64,000 nt of DNA from Diadema setosum (GCF_964275005.1 NC_092688.1:26328934-26392933), one strand, 5' to 3'; shown: positions 37,301 to 47,776, numbered from the stretch's first letter. A program made the numbers and translations. Notes: generated by a model not told the origin, from the sequence alone.

Positions 37301-40300
37301 ATATGTGGCCTTACCGTTCCATTTGATTCGCATCCAGCGGTGTTCCCTGCATCCATTCAACATTTCCACCCCCTTCTGACCTTTGACCTTCTTGTGATCC
37401 AGTGCCAAGAGGGTCATCATACTTCACATTTCTCCACCTCCTTCGAATCTGTTCCTCCTCCACCTGTAAAAGAAGCATAAAGACACACATAGTTAAATCC
37501 AAGCATATGCGCAGCTCTGATACACGAACAAGAACACATTTGTGACCTGTCAACTTTTTCAAGCCAGATAAAGTTATCAACACAGACCTTTTGATTGTGG
37601 TATTTTGGAATTCTTCACACTTTAAGCTTTCCAAAGAGAAATAACTCATCCCACTTTCCTTCCCAAAACATTTCCACTAAAAGAGAAAGAAAGCAGATGA
37701 GACAAAAAAAGTTTTAAAGAGAAGTTGCTTTGAAGTTTATCTACAGTCGGGTGTGCAGGGGAGTCAGTATTTAAGCACGAAAGATAAATTACAATCAGCA
37801 TGGTATCATGCCTCATTAAAAGCGATACATTTTGAACTTTAAAATCATTGAATTCTAGACTTGAACATCACAAGGAAGTGCTCAAAATATCCAACTTTGA
37901 ATTTTTCAACAAATCATCATTCTTGGCACTTTTCTCAGCTTTGACATTTGCAGTTTCGTCACGACAACAATGTGAATGCTCACATTTTTAGGTAAGTTTC
38001 TTATACACTTATCTAGAATGAGAAGTATGCAGATTGTCATAAACTACAGACCTATATGGAACACCAACATCTTGAAGATATAAACAAGAAATGAAAATAA
38101 CTTTCTATTGACTGCACAGATCAAACATTATCCCAGGGGTTCGGTGCTCTCCTCCTACAAGCTTCAAGATGAATTACCTTCCATAGCTTCATCATCATCA
38201 TTATACTAGTTTTTATCCAGCTCTATCCCCAGTGGGGGGAGGGGCAGAATTACCCCACAACTCTTACAACAGCTCTCGCACCTTCTCGCCATCTCTTGTA
38301 ATTGCAAAATAGTTGATTGGATTTAATTTGTTGGTTCTTGGATTAGATTAATTAATGATGCTTTTGCATTTGATTGTGACTCCCTCTTCATTTTCTGTCC
38401 AAAAAATAATCAACTTATGTTTTTTTTTGATAATATTAAAGGTATAAAATTTGACTACAAAATCAAATATGTAACAAAATGAAGCTAAGTGAATTTAAGC
38501 AAATTAAAGAAATTCTACTGTTGCCTTGATGACACAAAGTAATGACACAAATACAAGACAGACACCTGGAAGGACAAAAAGGGAACCGAATACCTTCAGG
38601 ATGATAACATGGCTGAGGCATTATATCCATTTGTGTTTTGAATTAATGATTTAAATCTATCTGGCTGAAACAAAACCACAGAAATGGATGGAAGGATACT
38701 TCAGTCTGGTTTGGTTGGGAGGGAAAACAATGCAAACAAGGATGAAACCTGCCTCTATTAGCTCTAGTTCCTGTAGGATATTTTCAAACGTTGGAGCTTC
38801 TTGTATGCGGTGGGCCTCTCTGGTTGCCATGGTATCCTCATCCAGTCTACCAAGCTCCTTGGCTTCATCTTCCAAGATTTCATCCACCAACAGGTCTGTG
38901 ATTTGCTCCCTATAGCCCTGAACAAGAGAAAATTGCATCACTCAAATATCATATTGAATATATTACACAGTTTAAATCTTTTCTCATGGAAAAAACAAAA
39001 CAAAAACAAACAAACACAAAAGGAATCAAATAAGACATTGTGGCCTCACTGCCAATAGGGTATGAAATGTGTAGAGAATAAAAGATGACAACAATTTGAA
39101 GAGTTGATATGCAACATAGAAAAAAAAAATAAAAAGAAATTTGCAGGTGTACAAGATAAGTTTGGACATGTTGCTGATGGAAAGAGAAAATACCTGTGCA
39201 CTTTAATTCTATCACTTATGTGACTAAAATAATCTATAAAGATTTTACTCTGTTTATGAAAGGAATCAATTTCGACAGCAAATAATATTGCACATTTCTG
39301 TCACTGTTCATCATTTTAGAATTATCTGATACCAAAGTATACACTGGTGCAGGAAAGATGTGCTCATTTACAGAGATTTCATGGAAACAAGAAAACAAAG
39401 GAGAATTCAAGCTGCACTGGTAGAAAGGGAATATGGCTCCAAACCAATGACATAAGTGATCACTCAAGGTGTGGAAACCTGAGCTACGATTCTTACACAG
39501 ATCACAAGAATGTTATCAAGTTGCAGATTTTGAATTAGAATCGCGTACACTACGAAATGGAAAGCTATAAAATGAATGATGCAAAATCACATATCTTGAT
39601 GTAGCATCAATGAATCTACCAATATGTCATTGCTACAGTTGTCTGTAACTATTGGCACCGACAGTCGCTGCGAACATACAGTGCACTCCCATGATAACGA
39701 ACATGGATATAACAACATTTCTTAACAACAAAGTAAAAATTCAAGTCACAAAGTTATTATCTATGTACCTTAATGTACTCTATTTATTCGGCTATAATGA
39801 AACTTTGATATAACGAAAGAAAAGTGCTGGTGCCAAGGACTTTGTCATTTAACGGGAGTTGCCTGTATCTACAAAACTGTCGTCAAGTTTACCTTATCTA
39901 CTTCTTTCATAGATGGTGGCCTAGAGCGCTTTGCCTCCTGAGGTTGTCGATTAGGATTGAGCCTGTGTCCTCCATCTTGTCCAGTCACGCGGTCACCATA
40001 GCGATCAACATCACCACTGCCAGAAGCTAACTGATTATATGGGTTTCCCACTTCCCTTCTCCTGGGCATTTCATGAACGGCCGGCTGGTCACTTTCATCC
40101 ACCCATGCAGAATGACTGATGAATTCCCTGCCAATGTCAGCTCCAGCTGGAGGTCCAAATTGAACCTTTCTCCGGACACTCTTCTCAGAAGATAGTCTCT
40201 CCTTCACTATGCCAGTATTGAGGCCATCATTCAATCCACTCTCGTTTCTTTCACTGAGGGGAAACCTCGGCAATTTGGTTTCCTCCTGGGAAATCTTAAT

Positions 40301-43300
40301 GTCATGACCCTTGACCGGCATCCTGCCCCCTGCAAATGTAACATCTCTTAGTGCAGACTTTGTGGAATTTGAGACACCTCTTTGAAAATGAAGGGATTGG
40401 GTTTCCCTTCTGCTGTCCAATCCTCTCTCTCTTTCTGCTGAAGGATTCTTGAATATCTTCTCCCCTACTCTAGTTGGAGTCCTATCTTGATGATCTCCTG
40501 TTACCAGCTCCTCGTCGGACTCTTCCCCGTTGGAACCCAGATGCCCTGAGCGTCTCTCCCTTCTCGGTCTGCCGACTCTGTGGTAGCTCCTCGGTGAACC
40601 AGGCGGAGACCAAACGGGAGCTGCCGTGGTCGACTTTCTCAGGACGTCATGGGTGGGTCTCGCCTTGGTCTTTGAGGACTCAGTTGGCCGTGTAAAGTGC
40701 ATCCTGTCTCCAGTTGAGGTAGAGGCAAAATGGTGAGGCTACGACAAAAATTGGAGAGAAGGCCATACATCCATTTGGTCAGACAGGAATTCTGACTTTT
40801 TATCAATTTTTTAATGCATTTAAAAAAAAAAAAGACAGAAACTGCAAGCAGAAAGCAGTTCTTCGCATTCTCACTTTTCAAGTGTATTAAAACATTTGCA
40901 ACTAGAAATGTCGCTATGGCGACTGATGCCTCCGCCATAATGCATGATTCTCCCAATAGGCGCATAGTACAATGTCTTCACAATGTGTGATCCATGACAG
41001 TTTCACATAATTGCCAAATATTGAAATGACATGTTTGTCAGAAATGTCTTGAACTGGGTTTGCTATAATTTTCTAAGAGTGCAGGTACACATATTTGGGG
41101 AATTTTGGGGGAGTTTATGCATTGAGTAATTTCCAAGGTATGAAGAAAGAGTGTGATGATGGTACAAAATAGATATTTTTTTGTGTGTGTGTGTTTTTGT
41201 TTTTGTTTTTGTTTTTTGGGGGGGGCATTGAAACCTGGCCTTTGACCCTTAACCTTTGACCTTCTGGCTGGAAATTTCCTGGAGAATCTCCATTAGGTAA
41301 TGCATGTATTAAGTTTTGAAACTAATAATAGGGCAATTCCACGGTAACGGAAGGACATTCAGACAGAATTTTCACAGTTTAAAAAAGTACTTTAAGAAAA
41401 GTTTGATGGATACAGCATTTTAAACTTTAGTGATGTATTACCAGAGCCAAAGACTATAATTTCCACCAAAATTTTTGTCATACCTGCAAAAGAGTAATGA
41501 AATATGCATATTAATGAGGTCGGTAACGGAAGGACATCAAAATGGACATGGGTTTTTAGGCAAACAAGTTTTTATCAAAACTCTGTGAAGTTTATGGAGC
41601 TATTTTAATTTATTGGTGTACAGTTTAATTGCCATAGTTTTAGCTATAGTGGAATATATTTGACTTTCAAATATGTTTACTTATTTTTTAATTAGACCAC
41701 ATAATGTCCATGTGTGTTTGGTAACGGAAGGACGGCAACGGAAGGACATGCAGTTTGTCTGTGTAAAGTGTATGGGGAAGATGGGTTATGGTTAGTTTTT
41801 ATTAAACCTCTCTAAGGTTAATAATTTTTTCATATGTGGCAGGTATACAGTTTGATCCAAATAGTTTTAGCTTTACCTTAATGTATTCAACTTTGAAACA
41901 TGTCAACTGGTTTTTTAATTACAACACATTGTTTTCATTAATGTATGGTAACGGAAGGACAAAGAGCTTTGTGTGCATAGAGTGAAGGATGTTATTTCCA
42001 ACTTTAATGTTATTCCTTGTAGTCCAATGTGATATTTTTTTAATCCCCCAAATAGCCAAATCTTATGGACCCATTTCACAGTGGGTGGGGGGTGTCTTGG
42101 GGGCTTACACGTACCCCAGGCCCCCTCCCCCCGATCTCTTACACTGTTTGCATAATCATGATTAAAATCTGCACACATCACCCTGGAGAGTAATCTACAC
42201 GAGACCATAGTTAGATTGTTCAAAATACTGCTAATTCCTAATCATATAAATTGATTACTGTACGAGCTGAAATTTTTGCGGTGGTTTTATTTTCGCGAAT
42301 TTCGAGAATCACCTTTGAACCGCGAAAAATAACAACACGTGAAAATAACAATGCGCAAATAAGTTCAGTTAGACCCTCGCAACTGCGAAATTAACAACAC
42401 GTGAAAATGTCCTCCAAGTAGCAATTCGCGAAAATATCTGCGAAAATTTCAGCTCGCACAGTATGCAAATTTATTCAATAAATTTCATTTTAGCCCATCT
42501 AGAATACTAATGTCAAGCAATTTATGGACATTTTTTTGGTGTGGATCTTCATTTTGAGGTATTTAACAAATGTAGTGACAAAAAAATGCAATTCAATCTC
42601 AATTCTTTTATTTTTTATTGTTTCTTGAATTTCTTTTGTATTTCTTTGTTTTTTTCCTTTTGTTGTTGTTTTGCAAAGAAAATTGTCACAGACCACTTTT
42701 TAACCATAGTTACCTGTAGTGTACATGTAGGCAAAAGTCAAGTAATCAAAGTGATTGAAAGAAAAAAATTATCAGATGTTTATGAGTTTTATGAAAGAGC
42801 ACTATTTCCTATAGTGTTTGTGCACAAAATTACAAAATTGAGCCAATGTTGGGTCGACCTGCATTCAGGAAAGAGGTGTGGCTTCATTTGTTATTTGAAT
42901 TTAGTCAAGGGTACTTAGAGTAGGTTCTGACACATTGTGTCCTCATCTTAGGGACATTAAATAGCTAAAAACAGACTCTAAGTCCTTCCATTACCACAAC
43001 TTTGTCCTTCCGTTACCAGCTTCGGTAACGGAAGGACATTTTTAATTTATTTATAATTATTCAAAGAGGAGGGGTTTCGTGGATGGATGGGTGCCAAGTT
43101 ATAGGCCTACCTAAACTTGCTTTGCACTGAAAATTTTATGGTTTTTATATTGCTATTTTTGATAAAATATTAAAAAGACCTCTTTTTGTGGTAACGGAAG
43201 GACAAAATACAAGGTCACCTTTAGGAAGTCACTGAAGCGTAACAAATCATGGAAACCGTAAAAATATTAAATGAACTGTTTCTTTCATATTTACTAAGTT

Positions 43301-46300
43301 CTAAATATAACAATTCATAACATTTATTTCTCAAATATTGAATACAGGCCATGCTACATTTGTATTATAATTTATGCCTTTTTGAAAATTAATAAGGTTA
43401 GTTAAACAATTGAAAAATTGACCCCGAATATGTTATAAAACTAAACATTTTTACTCAAATCCATAAAATTCAAACTTTAAGCTTTCATTTGATACCAAAA
43501 TTGCGTGGGAAATATGAATTTGAAATTTTAGATGTCATGTCCACTTTGGCGTGGAATTGCCCAATACAAGCATTGCATATACTAGTATATGAGGGAAATA
43601 GTAAAATTTTGAGGAGTTGACCTTGACCTTTGACCCCTGACTATTGACCCATGACCCCTAAATTCCCTAGATAATCCCTGCCAGACAGTACATTCATATG
43701 TACCAAATTCCACGAAGATACATTGAACCATTTGCAAGAAAAGTGATATTGCAACATTTTCACCTAACCTTTGACCTTTTGACCTTTGACCTTATGACAT
43801 GAAACTCTCTCTGGAGAATCTTTACGCAGTAGTACATGTCCACACCAAGTTTCAAGAAAATACCTTTGGGCATTGCATAGATATGGGGGAAATTGCAACA
43901 TTTGTAGCATTTGACCTTGACCTTTTGACCTTTGACCTCTTGCCAATGTCACTAAAATCTACTCAACTAATTGTCCCATCATACATCATCCTTGGACCAA
44001 GTTTGGTGAAAGCTGCTTCATCCAGTTTTGAGTTATCACGTAAACAGATAAATTTTAGGATTTGACCTTGATCTTTGACCTTTGACCTCTGTCCAATTTC
44101 ACTGAAAAACTAATCAAGTAATTCTCCCATCATACATCATCCTCCAACAAAATTTTGTGAAATTTGCTCCATCCAGTCTTGAGTTATCGCGTAAACGGAT
44201 ACAATTTCATGATTTGACCTTGACCTTTGACCTTTAGCCGATTTCACCCAAAATCTAATCAAATAATTGCCCCATCATACTTCATACTTGGACCAAGTTT
44301 GGTAAAATTCCAGTAAATATTACTCAAGTTATCGCGTAAACGAAAGCGGACGGACGTACGGACGTACGTACGGACGGACGGACAACCCGAAAACATAATG
44401 CCTCCGGCACCACTTCGTGGCGGAGGCATAATAAAAATGTGTGTTTGCAAAGCTGACAATTTACTTAAAGAGATGGTAAAGTATTGGACAATTTGTTCAC
44501 ATTCAAGTTATTATGAATCTTTTAGTTTTGGTGCAGCCATTACTGAATGAGAAGACTAAAATGCTTTGAGATGTCACGTGTGGACAATGATATACAGAAA
44601 ATACTGTAAAACATGATATATTCGCGACATGAAATTTTCGCGAATTGGAGCTGACAGCCTTTTTCGTGGCATGAAATTTTCGCGAAGTGCCACTGGCGTT
44701 CAATGCATATAGTGTAAACAAGAACTTTCGCGTGCATTTTAATTTCGCAAATCTTGGCGCTCGCGAAATTCGTGAAATTAAAGTGCACGCAAAAATTCCT
44801 CGTTTCACAGTATCGCGAAAGCTCAACATATTTTCACAGTTATAGTGTAATGAAAGAGCATTTGACTTACCTCTTTCAGGAAGCACAGGGAATATTATCA
44901 CCCTCAAGATATGTCAGTAACAAGTTAAGGGCCTGTGTACTTTTCGTCACACACACACACACACAAACAAAACAAAAAATGTGGAATTCTCTTTCTTTTC
45001 CTATATCGTTAATCAAGTACATAAATGAATGTGATGTCATGGACTGTAGTAATCTTGTCATCCAACGATAGCTGCACCAAAACTTTAAGAAATTTGTAAC
45101 TGTTCAACATATTTTCTGATATCCTAAAATTTTGCTGCTGTGTTCTACTAATATTGCTGCATTCACTCAGTCCAAATGTATACTCAGGTTTCAATTTCTT
45201 TTAGCATAAACAGGAATATAAACAGTTCAGAAGATTTATATCACCTTTGACCTGGCAGGGAGAATAACCCCTCTGACTTCAGAATGCCTCAGCCGTCTCT
45301 GCCGAACTTTGTTACTCTGCCTGGCAGCAGCCCTTTCCTTGACCCCTGAACTCCCCTCTCCTTTCTTAACTTCTGACCTGTTCTCCTCATCACGAGGGTG
45401 TTCTGCTCTAAACAATGCTTCTAGGCCTGCCCGGAGTGTGGCAGTGCGATCGGGGGAGCTGGCTGCTGCTGTGGTTGCCTCCACTGAGGGGGGAATGATA
45501 TCATAATTGAAGTGTCACATAGTTCTCAGCACATCATACATGTATGTCCTTGCATGTGCAGAACAATTACTTTCTCCAGTTCCTCTAGTTTCAGATATGC
45601 GATGCAAAAGCTAAGACAACAATACTTACACCAAAAAATGGTGCTCTGCACATGGGCAGGACAGCTGTTTCCATTTTCCAACCCTAGAGGCTGTGTCATC
45701 TTAGCATTTGTGTTGCAGATCTAAAGTTCCCTATTTACAGATACAAGAAATAAATCTCTAAGGCCAGTGGGACAGGGCTGTGCACATGACCATGACTATG
45801 GTTTTAAATATGTGGACACACTGTTGGCAGACTAAAATGGGACATGTATACAAACTTGCAAACTTCAGGATCGAAACGAAGCAGCGATTAGAAGTATTAG
45901 TTATACATCAATTTAGAGTAAAAGGCACAATTACAAAAGCAATATCATCCTACATGAATATAGAATTAACGAAAGTAGTAATATGCAAGCCCACAAAAAA
46001 TTCTACAACTTTCCTCCATGGTACATATAAGTATTGAAAATGTAACTTTTAGTCATCTATTTACAGAGGTCTCATATGGGCAATACAGAATAGTGCATGC
46101 AGAATACACTACTTTTTGTCTACAGTGTGCAGCCGAAGTCAGAACTAAGATGTTTGAAGAGCTCTACTGAAAAAAACTCACTGGCATTTTCATCATCATT
46201 TTCTAAATATTCCTCTGAGCTTTGTATGCATAGGGACTCTGAAGAAAACAGTATTTTCAGCCAGTGACAGAGCTACCCTACTAAAACAAAACGAATAAAT

Positions 46301-47188
46301 AAATAAAAAATGAAACTTCATGACTTTATGTTATCTGTTTCATTGCCATAATATTTGAGGGAAAAAATAATCAGAGGTCTTTTTTCTTCAAGGTGACAAA
46401 ACACCTTGCAAGTGCTACAGTACACATGTCCTGAATTTTAAAGTTAAACTTCCAAGCTACAAACTTAAGCCAATTCTGTGTTGTGACGGTGATAATACAA
46501 CAATGCACAACTGCACCTTGTTTACTGAGAGAGCTGATCCTCATCATACACGTCTGGAGCTCCTTGTTCAGTCTGGCAATCTCACGTTTCTGATGCAAAC
46601 TTTCAGACTCGGGGGCCGATTTCAATTTGGCTGGTGGGACAGCCACCTTCTCAGCTTGTTCTTTCAGGACGGGGCTAGGCTGTGGCTGGGAAGTCAACAC
46701 CAACACGGGAGACCCTCTCGGATTCAGTTTTCTGCGACTATATCCATCGGGTGTCTGGGTTCTCACAGATTTCTTCTGGACATTGATGTTGGCGTTCCTC
46801 TTCGAAGGGGTGCTGGCACTTTGCACTCCTCTCTTGGTGCTTCTCACGATACTCTTCTTTTTTACATCCTTCCCCGCTTTGTTGGATGCCTTTTGCTTGT
46901 CTCTCTGCTCTCCTTCCTTTCTCTGAACTTGTTGCTGCTGCTGCTCGCGAATCTTGTTCTTCATATCCCGTCTGGCAAGCTGCATGGCAAACGCCAACTT
47001 CTCTTTGGAGACGACGCTGAACTGCACTGGTTCCTGGCCCCCGGCACCCTGCTTCTCCCTCTGCTCTCTACCTGGGAGGCGCTCGATGATGACAGGGCCG
47101 GGGTTGTGGAACTCCGTTACCACATTCAGAGGGTTGTAGGGAACATTTAGGTTGAACAGGAGTTGGTTCTGGTGCGCCATCATTAGTC
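33485..47188 (-). CDS. KIAA0753: KIAA0753/Moonraker (MNR) centriolar satellite protein gene (span)
   Basis: Seven coding exons in transcript order: 46517-47183, 45252-45483, 39893-40703, 38753-38917, 37315-37463, 35790-36182 and 34324-34459, followed by a 3'UTR. Every junction is in phase (1, 2, 0, 0, 2, 2), giving about 850 residues; human is about 967 from memory. Matches to the human protein: the N-terminal QNQLLFNLNVP block, the FSVVSKEKLAFAMQLARRD block, an Ala/Pro/Ser-rich middle (VWSPPGSP), a VKYDDP block, and a C-terminus VPLFVP...GTFNPWKLIEELSDEIV. Family knowledge: MNR sits at centriolar satellites and centrioles, binds OFD1 and FOR20/CEP20, and is needed for making cilia. Exon order, polarity and ends are well supported; the central third is the weak point. 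Confidence 0.87.
33504..33509 (-). terminator. Poly(A) signal AATAAA of MNR
   Basis: The minus strand reads GAAATAAACACTT; the AATAAA hexamer is the first good one after the MNR stop codon. It lies just beyond the pogo-like MITE at 32999-33414, so the element was probably inserted downstream of the gene. Confidence 0.5.
34324..34459 (-). CDS. KIAA0753: MNR last coding exon and stop codon
   Basis: Acceptor ctcccaccag; the first base completes the split Glu codon. It encodes LSDEIVDDIIAGVTEEVGDV, VGHYVDNLYAAEFD, and ends ...TTASQ then TGA at 34324-34326. It matches the human C-terminus SEELVDEALGAVAAEL...EAVFTSEFLEAAT and ends at nearly the same point. Confidence 0.88.
34460..35789 (-). other. 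Last MNR intron, with a long foldback element
   Basis: This intron contains the 330-bp palindromic element at 34879-35208. A 183-codon plus-strand ORF spanning 34482-35033 runs through the element and is not believed. Confidence 0.65.
34879..35208. mobile_element. 330-bp near-perfect palindrome (foldback element)
   Basis: Ends GGCCCGAATTCAC and GTGAATTCGGGCC; both arms of about 130-150 bp are nearly complementary (TTTAAACCATGG, AAGTGTCGCATGGAATATTT). The centre holds TTTCGTTACGAAA/TTTCGTCGACGAAA-like units. Confidence 0.75.
35790..36182 (-). CDS. KIAA0753: MNR coding exon 6
   Basis: The 393-nt exon has acceptor atgttcacag and donor GA|gtaagt. It encodes IPEVPTQHTAMVFSKPVPTT, a His/Glu-rich stretch (EDDHARHVEEEDALIIPP), a Ser/Gly-rich stretch, then VPLFVPNDMMKRVEQGRDAF and SYGTFNPWKLIE. 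The last two blocks match the conserved C-terminal region of human KIAA0753 (PLFVP..., GSFNPWLIAE). Confidence 0.88.
36245..36451. mobile_element. Tc1/mariner-like foldback MITE, eroded
   Basis: Related to the copy at 44604 (CATGAAATTTTCAC, CAATGCATATAGTGTA), with damaged right end. It lies in an MNR intron. Confidence 0.5.
36962..37259. mobile_element. hAT-like nonautonomous element
   Basis: 298 bp with ends CAGGGCTCCACACTAAC and GTTAGTGTCGAGCCCTG, flanked by a direct repeat GTTAAAG (36955-36961 and 37260-37266). The interior repeats TTTGGTGGCCCGA. CAGGG ends and a 7-8 bp duplication fit hAT. Confidence 0.7.
37315..37463 (-). CDS. KIAA0753: MNR coding exon 5
   Basis: The 149-nt exon has acceptor cttttacag and donor ACG|gtaagg. 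It encodes VEEEQIRRRWRNVKYDDPLG and then a Gly/Ser/Gln-rich stretch ending DANQME plus a split Arg. The RxRWxxVKYDDP block matches human RQRYNKIAYADP. Confidence 0.82.
37464..38752 (-). other. MNR GC-AG intron
   Basis: AT-rich, no recognised repeat or extra exon. It starts with gc and ends with ag on the minus strand. Confidence 0.6.
38753..38917 (-). CDS. KIAA0753: MNR coding exon 4, with a GC donor
   Basis: Exactly 55 codons, phase 0 to phase 0: GYREQITDLLVDEILEDEAK, ELGRLDEDTM, then FENILQELELIE. The acceptor is cttgttcag. The donor that keeps the frame is GAG|gcaggt, a GC donor; the nearest GT (GAGGCAG|gtttca) would shift the frame into a stop in the next exon. Joining at GC gives LELIEVEEEQIRRRW, which aligns without a gap to human MEEMEKYQESVRQRY. 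Confidence 0.8.
38918..39892 (-). other. MNR intron with a pogo-like MITE next to the donor
   Basis: Contains the MITE 39679-39865. The remainder is AT-rich intron with no other recognisable content. Confidence 0.6.
39679..39865. mobile_element. pogo/mariner-like MITE (CAGTGCACTCCC ends)
   Basis: 187 bp with TA on both sides; ends CAGTGCACTCCC...AACGAAC and AACGGGAGTTGCCTG. It lies 27 bp from the splice donor of MNR exon 3. Confidence 0.6.
39893..40703 (-). CDS. KIAA0753: MNR coding exon 3 (largest)
   Basis: This 811-nt exon has acceptor ggagacag and donor gtaaac. It encodes 270 residues after a split Arg codon. The sequence is low-complexity and charged: TTAAPVWSPPGSPRSYHRVG, RPRRERRS, NGEESDEELVTGD, then Ser/Arg-rich stretches, ending SRPPSMKEVDK. 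The VWSPPGSP block resembles the WIPPNPTSPPASP block of the human protein. No globular domain is visible; it is probably disordered. A pogo-like MITE ends only 25 bp downstream of the donor. Confidence 0.8.
41331..43562. mobile_element. 2.2-kb nonautonomous DNA transposon with GTAACGGAAGGACA repeats
   Basis: Inverted ends GGGCAATTCCACG, flanked by AATA on both sides (41327-41330 and 43563-43566), a possible target duplication. The motif GTAACGGAAGGACA occurs about eight times inside, in both orientations, including a back-to-back pair near 43005-43035. The only ORF of note (42541-42918, 125 codons) has no recognised similarity. Confidence 0.65.
42258..42461. mobile_element. Tc1/mariner-like foldback MITE nested in the 41331-43562 element
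   Basis: 204 bp with TA on both sides; ends CTGTACGAGCTGAAATTTT and AAAATTTCAGCTCGCACAG. Confidence 0.65.
44460..45235. mobile_element. Foldback repeat family B, copy with nested MITE
   Basis: Degenerate inverted ends (GACAATTTGTTCACATTC... and ...GCTGCATTCACTCAG). It shares TGGTGCAGCCATTACTGAATG with the related element at 52661, and contains the MITE 44604-44810 and an (AC)n run. Confidence 0.5.
44604..44810. mobile_element. Tc1/mariner-like foldback MITE nested in a foldback repeat
   Basis: 207 bp with TA on both sides; ends CTGTAAAACATG and CGTTTCACAG; interior TTCGCGA motifs. Confidence 0.65.
45252..45483 (-). CDS. KIAA0753: MNR coding exon 2 (probable)
   Basis: The minus-strand acceptor cccccctcag joins to the previous exon in phase 1, giving V-EATTAAASSPDRTATLRAG, then an acidic/basic stretch and KERAAARQSNKVRQRRLRHS. 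It is open throughout, richer in G+C than its surroundings, and charged and coiled-coil-like, but no clear match to the human protein was found. Two donors are possible: CCAG|gtcaaa at 45252, which gives the phase 2 needed by the 40703 exon, or AAAG|gtgata at 45245, which would not. The first is chosen on phase alone; an undetected exon between the two could change this. Confidence 0.6.
45484..46516 (-). other. MNR intron
   Basis: AT-rich, no recognised repeat and no convincing exon. Short ORFs on both strands lack similarity. Confidence 0.55.
46517..47188 (-). CDS. KIAA0753: MNR coding exon 1 (start codon exon)
   Basis: Minus-strand acceptor tttctctttcag ends at 47189; five untranslated bases precede ATG at 47181-47183. 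The next codon is also ATG; the first is taken as the start. The exon encodes 222 residues: MMAHQNQLLFNLNVP, VIIERL, then FSVVSKEKLAFAMQLARRDM, a Gln/Lys-rich basic stretch (QQQQQVQRKEGEQRDKQK), several Arg/Lys-Ser patches, and near the end a coiled-coil start (HQKREIARLNKELQTCMMRI). The donor is CAAG|gtgcag, somewhat weak, chosen because its phase 1 fits the next exon. A plus-strand ORF over the same bases is a shadow. Confidence 0.85.
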
Positions 47189-47776
47189 CTGAAAGAGAAA
47201 AACATACTCAAGTGTTACATTCTCCCCACTACAACAAGCATAACAACAGTCAGCAGAAAAAGGGGAGAAACGATCAATGTTATATGTTCACAGAGGTATA
47301 GAAAATAGGCGTGGATGCAACATAAGAATGAAATATGTGCCATGATTACAATGCCTGAATGGGACATATAAATGCAATATTTTACATAATGGTACACAAT
47401 TTGTACTCGTGATTGATTATTACCATAAATTTACTCTTCAAGTCTAGTGTGACTACTCTTGAAAAGGTAAACATGGTACAAGTATTAAAAAAAAAGGAGA
47501 TAAAAACAGCTCTATCAACCATTTTTTAAAATAATTAAATCATAGAAAACTATAGAGATTAGCCATGTAAAGTCATAGCCTGGCAAAAATATTCAATATT
47601 ACGACTGAATGCCACAAAACAAAAAAACAACAATAAGGTTTTGGGGAAATGTTTCTTACGATCTAGATTCTTGATCTACATGGTAGTACATTATTGTAGA
47701 TCAACATCTAAAGACCGAGCAGTGTACCTGCATGCTGCACATACACATATCTAAATGTTAAAATAAAATAAATAAA

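Larger units (their letters stand above)
36183..37314 (-). other. MNR intron with two MITEs
   Basis: Contains a Tc1/mariner-like MITE relic (36245-36451) and an hAT-like element (36962-37259). Nothing else recognised. Confidence 0.65.
40926..44429. mobile_element. TIR element with TGCCTCCGCCA ends, carrying a nested insert
   Basis: Inverted ends ATGCCTCCGCCAT and GTGGCGGAGGCAT. The right part has degenerate tandem units with TGACCTTTGACCT and ends in a GGACGGACGTACGG simple repeat, an organisation like the 8545-9305 element. The uninterrupted element would be about 1.3 kb; 41331-43562 is a later insertion. Confidence 0.65.
40704..45251 (-). other. MNR intron filled by nested transposons
   Basis: Almost the whole intron is repeat: an outer TIR element (40926-44429), a 2.2-kb insert in it (41331-43562), a MITE inside that (42258-42461), and a further foldback (about 44460-45235) that itself carries a MITE (44604-44810). 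No coding exon was found on the minus strand. Confidence 0.6.

Noticed and set aside
42541-42918. 125-codon ORF inside the GTAACGGAAGGACA element
   Set aside because: Low-complexity Phe-rich start and no transposase-like motif.
46503-47150. 215-codon plus-strand ORF
   Set aside because: Antisense shadow of MNR coding exon 1, which has clear homology and splice sites.
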